From an uncultured Tenacibaculum sp. (GTDB taxonomy: Bacteria > Bacteroidota > Bacteroidia > Flavobacteriales > Flavobacteriaceae): a DNA stretch of 64,000 nt. Under the pieces are notes generated by a model that worked only from the letters and a program-made list of their open reading frames with translations, ran no database searches and was not told where the DNA came from. Position numbers and translations under genes: made by a program. The stretch spans positions 42,898-106,897 of the forward strand of contig NZ_CANNBW010000019.1 in assembly GCF_947502995.1 (NCBI RefSeq). Reading direction: 5' to 3'. Positions 44,930 through 54,210 of the stretch are shown here, piece after piece. The stretch's first letter is position 1; every line of letters begins with the position of its first letter.

Positions 44930-44966
44930 AAAGGAAGGCTGTATTTTACAGCTTTCCTTTTTTATT
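44930..44966. terminator. Terminator between the carbohydrate genes and the hybrid regulator
   Basis: Arms 44930-44943 and 44947-44960 form a 14-bp stem with one G-T pair and a T-run on the plus strand. The stop codon of the convergent regulator (44962) lies within the T-run. Confidence 0.75.
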
Positions 44967-47900
44967 TTAAACATTCTGTAAAAAACTTATCACGATAAAC
45001 ACTTGGTGATAATTCGTGATGTTGTTTAAATACTTTTGAAAAATGCTTACAATCTTTATACCCTACTTTGTATGCTATCTCTGCTATTGTAAAATCTTTA
45101 TTTTCTATCAATTTAGCAGCTCTTTTCATTCGTTTACATATTATAAACTCTTTAGGTGTTTGATTTGTATATTCTTTCATTTTAGCAAATAACATTGTTC
45201 TACTTAACCCTAATTCATTTGCAAATAAAGCAACATTAAAATTATAATCTTCAATATAACTTTCTACTATAAAATGCGCTCTGTTAATTAAATCATCTTC
45301 TCTAGATACATAATCATCACTATTTGTTTTAATGTGATTTTCACTTTTAATTTTAGTTATAGCATTTACTTTAGTACTTATTAAATTACTAGCTAATAAA
45401 TTAAATTCACTTATGTTAAATGGTTTTGTAAAGTAACCATCAGCTCCTACCAATAAACCATTAAACCTATCTACTTCTGAAGATAATGAAGTAAGAAGTA
45501 TCACAGGAATATGATTTGTATTTTCATTATGCTTTATCTTTTTACATAAATCAATTCCATCAATCAAAGGAATTTTAATATCTGAAATTATCAAATCTAT
45601 ATTACATTCAATAACTTTCTTATAACCTTCTTTCCCGTTTTCAGCAATTTTAATATTGTATTTATTTTTAAAATTATCGACTAGAAAATCTCTAAATTCA
45701 GTATTATCTTCAACAATTAACACTGTTCTTTTATTCTTGTCAAATTTTAAATCATCTACCTTTTTTATGTTTAACTTTTGTTCATTAAACACATCATATT
45801 GATAACATATATCTGATTTTGATTTTGTTTTATTTTCTTCAAAAAGTATTTCTTCATCAAAATGACTTTTTCCCTTTTTTATTTCAACCTTAAAAATTAT
45901 CTCTTCAAAACTTTCATTATTTACAACGATATTTCCTTTATGTAGATCAACTATTTTCTTAGCTATAAATAATCCTATTCCAAAACCAGAATCAAAATCT
46001 TGAAAAGGATTATTTGTATCTAGTTTTGTATAAAAATTATTAAAAATATTACTGATTTCATTTTCTTTTAAAGGTGATTTTTGAAAATTAAAAATTTTTA
46101 CAGCTATATTATCTTTATTTTCTCTAATTTCAATCTTAACCTTACCGTTCTTAGGAGAATGTTTAAAAGCATTGGAAATTAAATTGTAAAATACTCTTTC
46201 TAAACTAAACTTATTGCAATAAACATTTACACAATTTGTAGAAGATGTAAATGAAAAATCAATGTTTTTTAGTGTTGCAAAGTCTTGAAATGATTTATAA
46301 ACGTTTTCTACTAATGAAATTAAATTCTCTTCTCGTATTTTAAATCTTTTTCTTTCTTCCAAAGATCTAAAGAATAATACTTCGTTAGATAACTTTAATA
46401 ACTGATTTGCATTTCCTTCAATTACTTTAAGTTTCTTAAAGGTTTCTACTTTACCATTATAATCTTTAAGAATTTGTTGTAACGGTAATAAAATTAAGCT
46501 TAACGGAGTTCGCAAATCATGAGAAATATTAGTAAAGAAATCAATTTTGTTTTTATTTAAAATTTCTTGATTCTGGCTTTTTAATTTTTGCTTCTCTAAC
46601 TTGAATTTAAGTTTTAGATTATTCTTATAATTAATACCATACAAATAAATCCCGGCTATTATTAATAACACATATAAACTGTAAGCCCAATACGTTTTCC
46701 ACCAAGGTGACTTTATGCTTACTTGTATACTTTTTACTTGCGCATTAGGGATATCAGCTAACTTTACTTGAAAGATATAGTTTCCTGCTTTTTGTGGTAT
46801 AAATGAAGCTTCATTTTGCTTCGTATATATCCATTCAGTATTTAACCCTTTTAATCTGTATGCGTATGTATTTTTATGTAGATTGTTAAAATCTGGACAA
46901 GCAAATTGAATGGTAAAAAAGTGTTCATCTGGATTTAAATACACAGTACTTAAACCTAATAAATTCTTATTTGAATCTTTTTGATTGATTTGAAAATTTG
47001 TAAGAATAATGTCTGTTTTCCTATCTTTTATCTCTAATTTATTTGGGTTAAATCTTATAACATTATTAACGGTCGAAAAATAAAAATCTCCATAATCATC
47101 TATACTACAAGCACCCATTAAAAAATCATTACCCTTAAAAGTTTTAGATTCATTGTGAAGTCTTATCTCTTTTGTTTTTAAATCATAACTAGTTACTCCT
47201 ATATTACTTGTAAAAAAAATACTTGTTTTAACTTGACCAAGAATACTATAAACTGAAGTAAGTTGAAATTTATCTTTATTTTGATAAACTGACTGAAATG
47301 AATTATTTTCATACAAAAACAAGCCATTTTCATATGAACCTGCTATAATTTCCCCTTTATTAGTTTTTAAAAATGATGTGATTTTATTTGCTAATACATC
47401 ACCATTATCATTTAAATAAAAAGATATTTTAGGTTTTTCAAATTTTTCATCAGCAGTAAATTGAAACTTTGTTATTCCTTTTTCAGTTCCTATCCATAGG
47501 TGATTATTTGTAGCATCTAATAATAAACTTCTAATTTGATTGTGTGTTATAACTTTCCTTTCTGAAAATTTATTTTTAAACTGTTTAATAAACTTGAAGT
47601 TCTTTAAGTTATAAACGATCAATCCACTACCAAAGGTTCCTAATATTAAGTAATTTTTAAACTGTACAATATCGTATACACTAACTCCTTTAAAGTTTGT
47701 ATTGTAATGCTTTAAAATATCATTTTGCTCAAATTTTTCTGTATCCAAATTGAAATAGAAAATTCCATTTTTTAAAGTAGTAATCCATAATTGAGATTTA
47801 ACAATATTTATTTTTTTGATTTGTTTGTCTTGAAACCCAACGCTTAGTTTTTCACTCAACTCTTTTTTAAAAGTTTTTTCTTTACTAAACACCTTAATTC

Positions 47901-49014
47901 CTTTTGAAACAAAAAACATATTACCTTCTTTATCTCTTGTCATAGAATTACACAAGGATAACCTTTTAAAGCTATTCGCTTTCTTATAGTATATTTTATT
48001 AAAAGAAGAATCATTATTTAAAATATTAATTCCTCCATAATAGGTTCCTACAATTACTTCTCCAAGTTTATCGGTATAGATATCTTTGATACTATTTTTA
48101 CTTAAACTTTCCTTTCTTCCTTTTTGATTGTATAGTTTTAGCAACTCATTTCTTTGATTTAAAACATAAAGTCCTTCAAAAGTTCCAATCCATAAATTAT
48201 GATGACTATCATACTGTAATTTTCTAATATCTTTTGATTGTACTTTTGTTTCTAAGTCTGAAGAAATTAATCTAGATAGTTTTTTATTAAAAAGTTTTAA
48301 TCCATTTTTTTTAGTGGCTAATAAAAGTTTATGAGGTTCAAAAAAAATAATATCCTGAATATTTAACTCTTTTGTTTCACGATAGTATTCTAATTTATTT
48401 TCAAGTTTATTTAGTTTACAAAGTCCTTTATTTGTCGTTATCCATACATCATCTTTATCTTCAAAAAAACTAGTAATTGTGTGGCTTGATAAATCATACC
48501 CGTCGCTACTTTCTATACTAACTGGATTAAATGTATCCTGATTATTATCATATATAAAAAGCCCTCTAGAAGTTCCAATCCAAAGATTTCCATTTTTTAA
48601 TTGAAAAATTGACTTTATAATTAAATGAGACAATTTGTCTTTTGGACATTTTATAATGTATCTTTTAAACTCATTAGTTTTAAGATTGTAGCTGTTTAAA
48701 CCTATGTTAGTTCCTATCCATAAAAGACCTTTTTTATCTTTTTTTATAGTAGTAATATCATTACTTATTAAAGTATTTAACTTGCAGTCATTTGCTTTAA
48801 AAACAGTGATATTTTCTCCATCAAATTTATTTAATCCATTGCGTGTACCAATCCACAATTGACCTAGATTATCTTTCTCTAAAGCAGTAATAATACTATT
48901 TGATATTCCATGCTCGGTATTAAGTTTTACGAAGTTATTGGGTACTTGATAAGAATATGCTTTCTGAAATAAAAAACAGAAAAACATAAAATAATAGATT
49001 CGGAGGGGGATCAT
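44962..49014 (-). CDS. Hybrid two-component system regulator (HTCS)
   Basis: About 1350 residues, a one-protein signalling system of the type that controls polysaccharide loci in Bacteroidetes. A signal peptide (about 1-22) is followed by a periplasmic two-component propeller (about 25-680), a Y_Y_Y domain (about 695-765), a membrane helix (about 778-800), HisKA with NISHDLRTPLSL (His at about 829), HATPase, a receiver (phospho-Asp in IISDIKIP at about 1141) and an AraC-type HTH (about 1245-1345). I chose ATG 49014, since the frame above it begins with TTG. It converges on the carbohydrate cluster and is its likely activator. Confidence 0.93.
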   Translation of the reverse strand: MIPLRIYYFMFFCFLFQKAYSYQVPNNFVKLNTEHGISNSIITALEKDNLGQLWIGTRNGLNKFDGENITVFKANDCKLNTLISNDITTIKKDKKGLLWIGTNIGLNSYNLKTNEFKRYIIKCPKDKLSHLIIKSIFQLKNGNLWIGTSRGLFIYDNNQDTFNPVSIESSDGYDLSSHTITSFFEDKDDVWITTNKGLCKLNKLENKLEYYRETKELNIQDIIFFEPHKLLLATKKNGLKLFNKKLSRLISSDLETKVQSKDIRKLQYDSHHNLWIGTFEGLYVLNQRNELLKLYNQKGRKESLSKNSIKDIYTDKLGEVIVGTYYGGINILNNDSSFNKIYYKKANSFKRLSLCNSMTRDKEGNMFFVSKGIKVFSKEKTFKKELSEKLSVGFQDKQIKKINIVKSQLWITTLKNGIFYFNLDTEKFEQNDILKHYNTNFKGVSVYDIVQFKNYLILGTFGSGLIVYNLKNFKFIKQFKNKFSERKVITHNQIRSLLLDATNNHLWIGTEKGITKFQFTADEKFEKPKISFYLNDNGDVLANKITSFLKTNKGEIIAGSYENGLFLYENNSFQSVYQNKDKFQLTSVYSILGQVKTSIFFTSNIGVTSYDLKTKEIRLHNESKTFKGNDFLMGACSIDDYGDFYFSTVNNVIRFNPNKLEIKDRKTDIILTNFQINQKDSNKNLLGLSTVYLNPDEHFFTIQFACPDFNNLHKNTYAYRLKGLNTEWIYTKQNEASFIPQKAGNYIFQVKLADIPNAQVKSIQVSIKSPWWKTYWAYSLYVLLIIAGIYLYGINYKNNLKLKFKLEKQKLKSQNQEILNKNKIDFFTNISHDLRTPLSLILLPLQQILKDYNGKVETFKKLKVIEGNANQLLKLSNEVLFFRSLEERKRFKIREENLISLVENVYKSFQDFATLKNIDFSFTSSTNCVNVYCNKFSLERVFYNLISNAFKHSPKNGKVKIEIRENKDNIAVKIFNFQKSPLKENEISNIFNNFYTKLDTNNPFQDFDSGFGIGLFIAKKIVDLHKGNIVVNNESFEEIIFKVEIKKGKSHFDEEILFEENKTKSKSDICYQYDVFNEQKLNIKKVDDLKFDKNKRTVLIVEDNTEFRDFLVDNFKNKYNIKIAENGKEGYKKVIECNIDLIISDIKIPLIDGIDLCKKIKHNENTNHIPVILLTSLSSEVDRFNGLLVGADGYFTKPFNISEFNLLASNLISTKVNAITKIKSENHIKTNSDDYVSREDDLINRAHFIVESYIEDYNFNVALFANELGLSRTMLFAKMKEYTNQTPKEFIICKRMKRAAKLIENKDFTIAEIAYKVGYKDCKHFSKVFKQHHELSPSVYRDKFFTECLK

Positions 49015-49102
49015 TTTATTAAATATTTCGTGAAAAATACTCAATAAATTTATTTTTTAACAAAACACAATCAAAACATTAACATTATGTAATTTTATTC
49101 AT

Positions 49103-49138
49103 TAAAAAACGTCATATATGTAAGCAAAATATGACGTT
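49103..49138 (-). terminator. Terminator of the nbaC-ACMSD unit
   Basis: Stem AACGTCATAT (49108-49117) pairs with ATATGACGTT (49129-49138), followed on the minus strand by a T-run, 17 bases after the stop at 49155. Confidence 0.8.
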
Positions 49139-49154
49139 ATCTTTTTTTATGTTA

Positions 49155-50243
49155 CTAAGCTAGTATTTTATCTACTAAATCTTGTTTTTTAGTTTCATTA
49201 TCTCCAAATAGCCATTGCAAAACATTACATTGCCACATTTGATCTCTATGTTCTTCTGAAATAATTTCTCTATCTATGGCCAAATCAAGAATTTTCCCTG
49301 GATAAGAAGATTGTTTATCACTTTCCATTTCTCCTAACGGATAAGGATCATCTAAACCTATTAAAACTTGATTCACTCCTTGATTTTTAATTAATAAATC
49401 TAAAGAACCAGTATCGTGAACTAAAGTATCAAAGAAAATATTTTTATGCCCTACAGCCTTTCTTGGGTGTTGTTTTCCTTCAAATAAATCAGGTCTTCCA
49501 TCAAAACCTTGTATTCTTCTTCCCAAATTCATTTGAGCTAACTGACCACCATGAGCAAAACATATTCTCATATTAGGATATTTTTCATAATAACCATTTA
49601 AAGTTAAAAAATGATACGCATCTGCACACTGAGCTAACATCCAAATTAAATGAAAACGCCAACTTGTATTTTCTAACTTAATAAATTTCTCTCCATCATA
49701 AGGATGAATTTCTACAGCTAAATTATATTTATCTGCTAATTCAAAAATTGGTTCATTTTCTTCATCGAAAATACAACGCCAAGTTCCAATAGTATCCATG
49801 TAATGCGTAGGTAAACACAAAAGATTCATTCCTAACTGTTCTACACATCGTTCAATTTCCCAACATGCTCCTCTTACAAAACCCGGATGAACAACAAAAC
49901 CACAGGTAAACTTACTTGGATGATCTTGTTGTATTTTTGCGTTAAAATCATTCTGGAAACGTAAAGCTTGTTTCATTTCTTCTAATCGTAAACCATTTCC
50001 ATATAATTGAGAAAGATTTAAAACTACAGCATGATCAATTTTAAAGTGTTCCATCCATGCGAGTTTCTCATTCAGAAAGAAACTGGAATCAGTTACTGGT
50101 CTTTTCCAGTTTTTTTGAAGCATGAATTTTTTATCTTTATCTACCCAAAAAATCCCTTTGTCTTTCATAAACTGAGGAATTTCTTCTGGATAAGGAAGTA
50201 AATGAGAATGTCCGTTAATTCTTAGTTTTCGTTTAGCTTGCAT
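49155..50243 (-). CDS. Amidohydrolase, probable 2-amino-3-carboxymuconate-6-semialdehyde decarboxylase
   Basis: A 362-residue metal-dependent amidohydrolase-family enzyme. ACMSD removes CO2 from the unstable product of 3-hydroxyanthranilate dioxygenase, steering flux to 2-aminomuconate semialdehyde rather than quinolinate. Metal ligands fit the family: H-x-H at about 11-13 (GHSHLLP), HPYDGE near 178, FAHGG near 225 and the Asp of IGLDDPYP near 300. The gene follows nbaC by 36 bases. The assignment rests on this neighbourhood as well as on family features; the N-terminus differs from the best-known Pseudomonas enzyme. Confidence 0.83.
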   Translation of the reverse strand: MQAKRKLRINGHSHLLPYPEEIPQFMKDKGIFWVDKDKKFMLQKNWKRPVTDSSFFLNEKLAWMEHFKIDHAVVLNLSQLYGNGLRLEEMKQALRFQNDFNAKIQQDHPSKFTCGFVVHPGFVRGACWEIERCVEQLGMNLLCLPTHYMDTIGTWRCIFDEENEPIFELADKYNLAVEIHPYDGEKFIKLENTSWRFHLIWMLAQCADAYHFLTLNGYYEKYPNMRICFAHGGQLAQMNLGRRIQGFDGRPDLFEGKQHPRKAVGHKNIFFDTLVHDTGSLDLLIKNQGVNQVLIGLDDPYPLGEMESDKQSSYPGKILDLAIDREIISEEHRDQMWQCNVLQWLFGDNETKKQDLVDKILA

Positions 50244-50279
50244 TAATTTCTTTTAAAGTTTCAGTTTTTCTTTTAGCTA

Positions 50280-50807
50280 TTAACTTTTTTTCTTCGGAGC
50301 TTCCATAACTGTTCCGCAATTAGAACAAGTACATTTTTCTCTGTCTGAATAATATTTATCAAAGATAATTGGCATATCTGTTTCAATATTATCTAAAGCA
50401 AACTCTTCTCTATATAAAGGAGTTCCACAATTTTCACAATACCACTCTAAAGCATCTAACATCCCTTCGGATCTTGGATACTCGATAACTAAACCAACTG
50501 TATTTTCTTTACGCTGAGGAGAATGCGGAACTTTTGCAGGTAACAAATAAATATCTCCTTCTTTTATTTCTACATCAATCATTTCGCCTTTATCATCAAT
50601 AATCTTTAATACCATATCTCCTTCCACTTGATAGAAAAATTCTGGTGTTTCATTATAATGATAATCTTTTCTATTATTTGGTCCACCAACGACCATTACG
50701 ATATATTCTCCATTATCCCAAACCTGTTTATTTCCTACAGGCGGCTTTAATAAGTGACGATGTTCATCAATCCACTTTTTAAAATTTAAGGGCTGTACTA
50801 AATTCAT
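50280..50807 (-). CDS. nbaC: 3-hydroxyanthranilate 3,4-dioxygenase
   Basis: A 175-residue cupin dioxygenase that opens the ring of 3-hydroxyanthranilate with O2. The substrate/metal region RKDYHYNETPEFFYQ supplies R47, H50 and E56, and LPAKVPHSPQR supplies the third metal ligand H95. The bacterial form has a C-terminal rubredoxin-like iron site, and both Cys pairs are present here (YCENC near 121 and CSNC near 162). It is the first gene of a two-gene unit with the decarboxylase and diverges from the acylase across 188 bases. Confidence 0.95.
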   Translation of the reverse strand: MNLVQPLNFKKWIDEHRHLLKPPVGNKQVWDNGEYIVMVVGGPNNRKDYHYNETPEFFYQVEGDMVLKIIDDKGEMIDVEIKEGDIYLLPAKVPHSPQRKENTVGLVIEYPRSEGMLDALEWYCENCGTPLYREEFALDNIETDMPIIFDKYYSDREKCTCSNCGTVMEAPKKKS

Positions 50808-50995
50808 ATTATTTTGTATTGAGTTATAAAATTAAATAAAAACTACTCAGAAAATGCACTTAAAAGTTAATTAAAATTGTGAATTAAGTTATTAAACAAA
50901 CTAAAAATTACATTTTATTCGTATTCTAAATAAGAAATGCTACTTTTAAACACATCTAAACGGGACAATTTCAACTAGGTATAAAATACTTAGTT

Positions 50996-53368
50996 ATGTA
51001 CAAAAAACCTCTTATGAAGAAAAAAATAATAATTGCATTATCTATCCTTTTAATTATATCTATTGCTGCCTTTATCTGGATAAAAAACAGTAACAATTTT
51101 AAACGAGAAGGAAAATTTGAAATAAGCATTAATGAAAAACCAATCAAAATTATTCGTGATGAAAATGGTATTGCTTATGTAATTGCGGAAAACAAAGCTG
51201 ATCTTTTTAGAGGGCAAGCTTTTGTAACCGCTCAAGATCGACTATTTCAAATGGAGTTTTACAGAGCTTTAATCAAAGGAAAAGCTGCCGAATTAGTTGG
51301 ATCGTCTATGTTACAATCTGATATTAAAATAAGGGTTCTTGATATTTATGGAAATGCAAAAAGAAGCTATGCGTATTTAAGTGAAGAAACTAAAGAGATT
51401 TTGCAATGGTATTGTGAAGGTTACAACGAATATTTAAAAGTTGCCAAAGATGAATATCCGTTGGAATTAAGTTTGTTAAAAATGAAACCAACAGAAATGT
51501 TACCTGAAGATATTATGTCTATTGTACATTTTGTCGGTTTATTTCAAGGACAGAATATGGAAGACGAAATTATTAGTCACAATTTGGCTGCTCGTTTCAA
51601 AAATGCTTCTGAATTATTACCGCTTTCTATTAATGTTGATAGAACAAAACCGCTACAATTCGACTCTATTGTTAAACATCGAAGCACGACAAAAGAACTT
51701 ACATATACCAAACTTCCAAATCCTTTGATTCCATATCCAAAATTAGGTTCGAATAATTGGATTCTTTCAGGAAAAAGAACAGAATCTGGTAAACCTATTT
51801 TAGCTAACGATCCACATGTAGATTCTCGCATTTTACCGGGGCTATTTCATCCTATAGGTTTAGTTTGTCCAGAGTTTAAAGCTGTAGGTATTTCTACACC
51901 AGGAATTCCTGGATTATTATCTGGTCGAAATGAATTTGTTTCTTTTGGTGTAACTAATGCTTATGGCGATAGTCAAGATTTATTTATTGAAAACATAGAT
52001 GGAGATTTTTATGCAGAAAACGATAAAAAGATTCCTTTAGAAACTAGAAAGGAAATCATAAAAATAAAAGATAGTAGTACTATTGAATTCACAGTGAGAT
52101 CAACAAAAAGAGGTCCGATTATCTCAGATTTTCCAGTTTTTAATGTACTAACAAAAGACGCTATTAGTTTACGTTGGACTCTAGCCGAGACTCAAAGTAA
52201 AGGCATTGGACAAATTGGTTTACTTGAAACAAAAGATATCACTTCTTTTAGAAAGGTTTTAGGAAACATGGACAATATGTTTTACAATTATGTTTTTGCA
52301 GATGTAAATGGAAATATAGCACATCAGGCAACTGGATTAATTCCTGTAAGAAGAAATGCTAGTGGAGATTTCCCACAGCCAATTGACTCTTTAGATAACT
52401 GGAATGGTTTTATACCTAAAAATGAATTACCTCATCTTATAAACCCTGAAAAAGGCTGGTTAGGAACTGCAAATCACGATACACGTCCAGATGATTATCC
52501 GTATTACTATTCAAATCACTTTTCTCCTGCTTACAGGTATGAAAGAATACATGAGCTTTTTGCTTCTGATAAAAAATATAATGCTAATGAATCTTGGGAA
52601 CTTTTGTTTGATGTAAAAAATGTACAAGCACAAAAGCTGAATCCTTTATTCGTAAAAGCATTACAAGAAAATGAAAATACTAAAGCACTTGCTGAAATTT
52701 TAAAATCTTGGGATTTAACTGAAGAGATTGATAAAGTTGGAGCTGCTGTTTATACATTGTTATACAATGAACTGGTTTATCTTATTTTAAATGATGAATT
52801 ACCTGACGAAATAGAAGATATGTATTGGGAGAACTTATACTATTGGAATCAAAGAGTAGATGAAATGATACTAACCAATCATCGTTTTATTGATAATGTA
52901 AATACTCCTAAAAAAGAAAACTTAGCTCAATTAATTGTAGAAGCTGGAATTACAACTCAAAAAATATTAACTGAACGATTCGGTAAAGATGTTAAAAACT
53001 GGACTTGGGGTAAATTACATACTGTGAAATTTGCGAGTCCGATTAAACAAAATGGTTTTGGTAGCGAATTCGTTGGAGGTGAATTATTACCGAAAGCAGG
53101 ATCAAATCAAACTTTAAATAGAGGCGGATTTGTAAAAAACAAAGAACATCTTTTTGAAACTTCTTGGTTTAGTTCTTTTCGAATGATTGCTGATATGAAC
53201 GATAATGAAAAAATCATGGGAATTATTGCCGGTGGAAGTTCTGCAAGAGTTTTTCATCCTTATTATAAATCTCAACTTGAAAAATGGAATACCAAAGAAT
53301 GGATTCCGTATTGGTTTTCAAAAGAAAAGATAGAAGAGCACGCTAAATACGAGCTTATTTTAGAATAA
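50996..53368 (+). CDS. Penicillin acylase family protein (Ntn hydrolase)
   Basis: A 790-residue exported or membrane-anchored amidase precursor. An N-terminal hydrophobic segment (about 10-28) is followed by the alpha-chain (about 30-245) and the self-cleavage site at LGSNNW, where Ser at about 252 becomes the N-terminal nucleophile of the beta-chain. The pattern NDPHVDSRILPG after it is conserved in the family. Relatives cleave beta-lactams, acyl-homoserine lactones or other N-acyl amides, and the substrate cannot be told here. It lies between the two kynurenine units but on the other strand, so a link to the pathway is uncertain. An alternative start is ATG 51014. Confidence 0.88.
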   Translation: MYKKPLMKKKIIIALSILLIISIAAFIWIKNSNNFKREGKFEISINEKPIKIIRDENGIAYVIAENKADLFRGQAFVTAQDRLFQMEFYRALIKGKAAELVGSSMLQSDIKIRVLDIYGNAKRSYAYLSEETKEILQWYCEGYNEYLKVAKDEYPLELSLLKMKPTEMLPEDIMSIVHFVGLFQGQNMEDEIISHNLAARFKNASELLPLSINVDRTKPLQFDSIVKHRSTTKELTYTKLPNPLIPYPKLGSNNWILSGKRTESGKPILANDPHVDSRILPGLFHPIGLVCPEFKAVGISTPGIPGLLSGRNEFVSFGVTNAYGDSQDLFIENIDGDFYAENDKKIPLETRKEIIKIKDSSTIEFTVRSTKRGPIISDFPVFNVLTKDAISLRWTLAETQSKGIGQIGLLETKDITSFRKVLGNMDNMFYNYVFADVNGNIAHQATGLIPVRRNASGDFPQPIDSLDNWNGFIPKNELPHLINPEKGWLGTANHDTRPDDYPYYYSNHFSPAYRYERIHELFASDKKYNANESWELLFDVKNVQAQKLNPLFVKALQENENTKALAEILKSWDLTEEIDKVGAAVYTLLYNELVYLILNDELPDEIEDMYWENLYYWNQRVDEMILTNHRFIDNVNTPKKENLAQLIVEAGITTQKILTERFGKDVKNWTWGKLHTVKFASPIKQNGFGSEFVGGELLPKAGSNQTLNRGGFVKNKEHLFETSWFSSFRMIADMNDNEKIMGIIAGGSSARVFHPYYKSQLEKWNTKEWIPYWFSKEKIEEHAKYELILE

Positions 53369-53394
53369 TAATTACCAATCATTTTTATAAAAAC

Positions 53395-53424
53395 AAAAAG
53401 AGCTTCAAAAATGAAGCTCTTTTT
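53395..53424. terminator. Bidirectional terminator between acylase and SDR genes
   Basis: Stem AAAAAGAGCTTCA (53395-53407) pairs with TGAAGCTCTTTTT (53412-53424) across an AAAA loop, with A-run and T-run at the ends. It serves both convergent transcripts. Confidence 0.87.
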
Positions 53425-54201
53425 TTATAATGATTTTGTTCGTCCGCCGTCTACAGGAACATTAATTCCATTAATATAACTAGCACGATCACTAGCTAAA
53501 AAAACTATTGCATTGGCAACCTCTTCAGGTTCTGCAAAACGCTTAGCTGGCGCTGCATTTTTCATGGTTTCTATAACTTCATCTACAGATTTACCAGTTT
53601 TCTTAGCTTTATTATTTATAATTTCATTTAATCGTTCTGTTGCTGTAGCTCCAGGTAATACATTGTTTACTGTGATTCCAAACTGACCTAATTCATTAGC
53701 CATTGTTTTCGACCAATTTGCCACAGCACCACGAATAGTATTTGAAACGCCTAACCCATCTAATGGTTGTTTTACAGAAGTAGAAATTACATTAATCACT
53801 CTTCCGTAACCTTGTTCTTTCATAAAAGGCACTACAGCTTGAACTAACACATGATTACACTTCAAATGCATTGTAAATGCGCGTTCAAACTCATCGATCT
53901 GCGCATTAAAAACTGGTCCGCCTGCTGGTCCACCTGTATTATTTATTAGAATATGAAAATTTAAAGATGAAGCTTCTATTTTCTCTTTTAATTCTTGTGG
54001 ATTTGAAAAATCAGCTACAAGATAATTATGGTTCAACTCTTGATTTGGCAGCTCTGCTAAAACTTTTTTTAGCTTCTCTTCGTTACGCGCTACTAAAGTT
54101 ACACTAACTCCTTCTTCAGCTAAAGCAATTGCAGATGCTTTTCCAATTCCTTGAGTACTACCACAAACTAAGGCGTTTTTATTTTGAATTCTTAAATCCA
54201 T
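53425..54201 (-). CDS. Short-chain dehydrogenase/reductase family protein with atypical active site
   Basis: A 258-residue Rossmann-fold protein. The cofactor motif STQGIGKA (about 15-22) and the NNTGG motif (about 87-91) are present, as is the C-terminal INGINVPVDGG. The catalytic YxxxK is absent: at that place the sequence reads SNTIRGAV (S153, R157). Such SN..R SDRs form a recognised divergent group, so the protein may bind cofactor but use other chemistry. It is the last gene of the kynurenine operon, 9 bases after the aldehyde dehydrogenase. The substrate is unknown. Confidence 0.82.
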   Translation of the reverse strand: MDLRIQNKNALVCGSTQGIGKASAIALAEEGVSVTLVARNEEKLKKVLAELPNQELNHNYLVADFSNPQELKEKIEASSLNFHILINNTGGPAGGPVFNAQIDEFERAFTMHLKCNHVLVQAVVPFMKEQGYGRVINVISTSVKQPLDGLGVSNTIRGAVANWSKTMANELGQFGITVNNVLPGATATERLNEIINNKAKKTGKSVDEVIETMKNAAPAKRFAEPEEVANAIVFLASDRASYINGINVPVDGGRTKSL

Positions 54202-54210
54202 TTTAGTTGT

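Noticed and set aside
49015..49044. Upstream TTG start of the hybrid regulator
   Set aside because: The ATG at 49014 starts directly at a good signal peptide, and the extra ten residues would spoil it.
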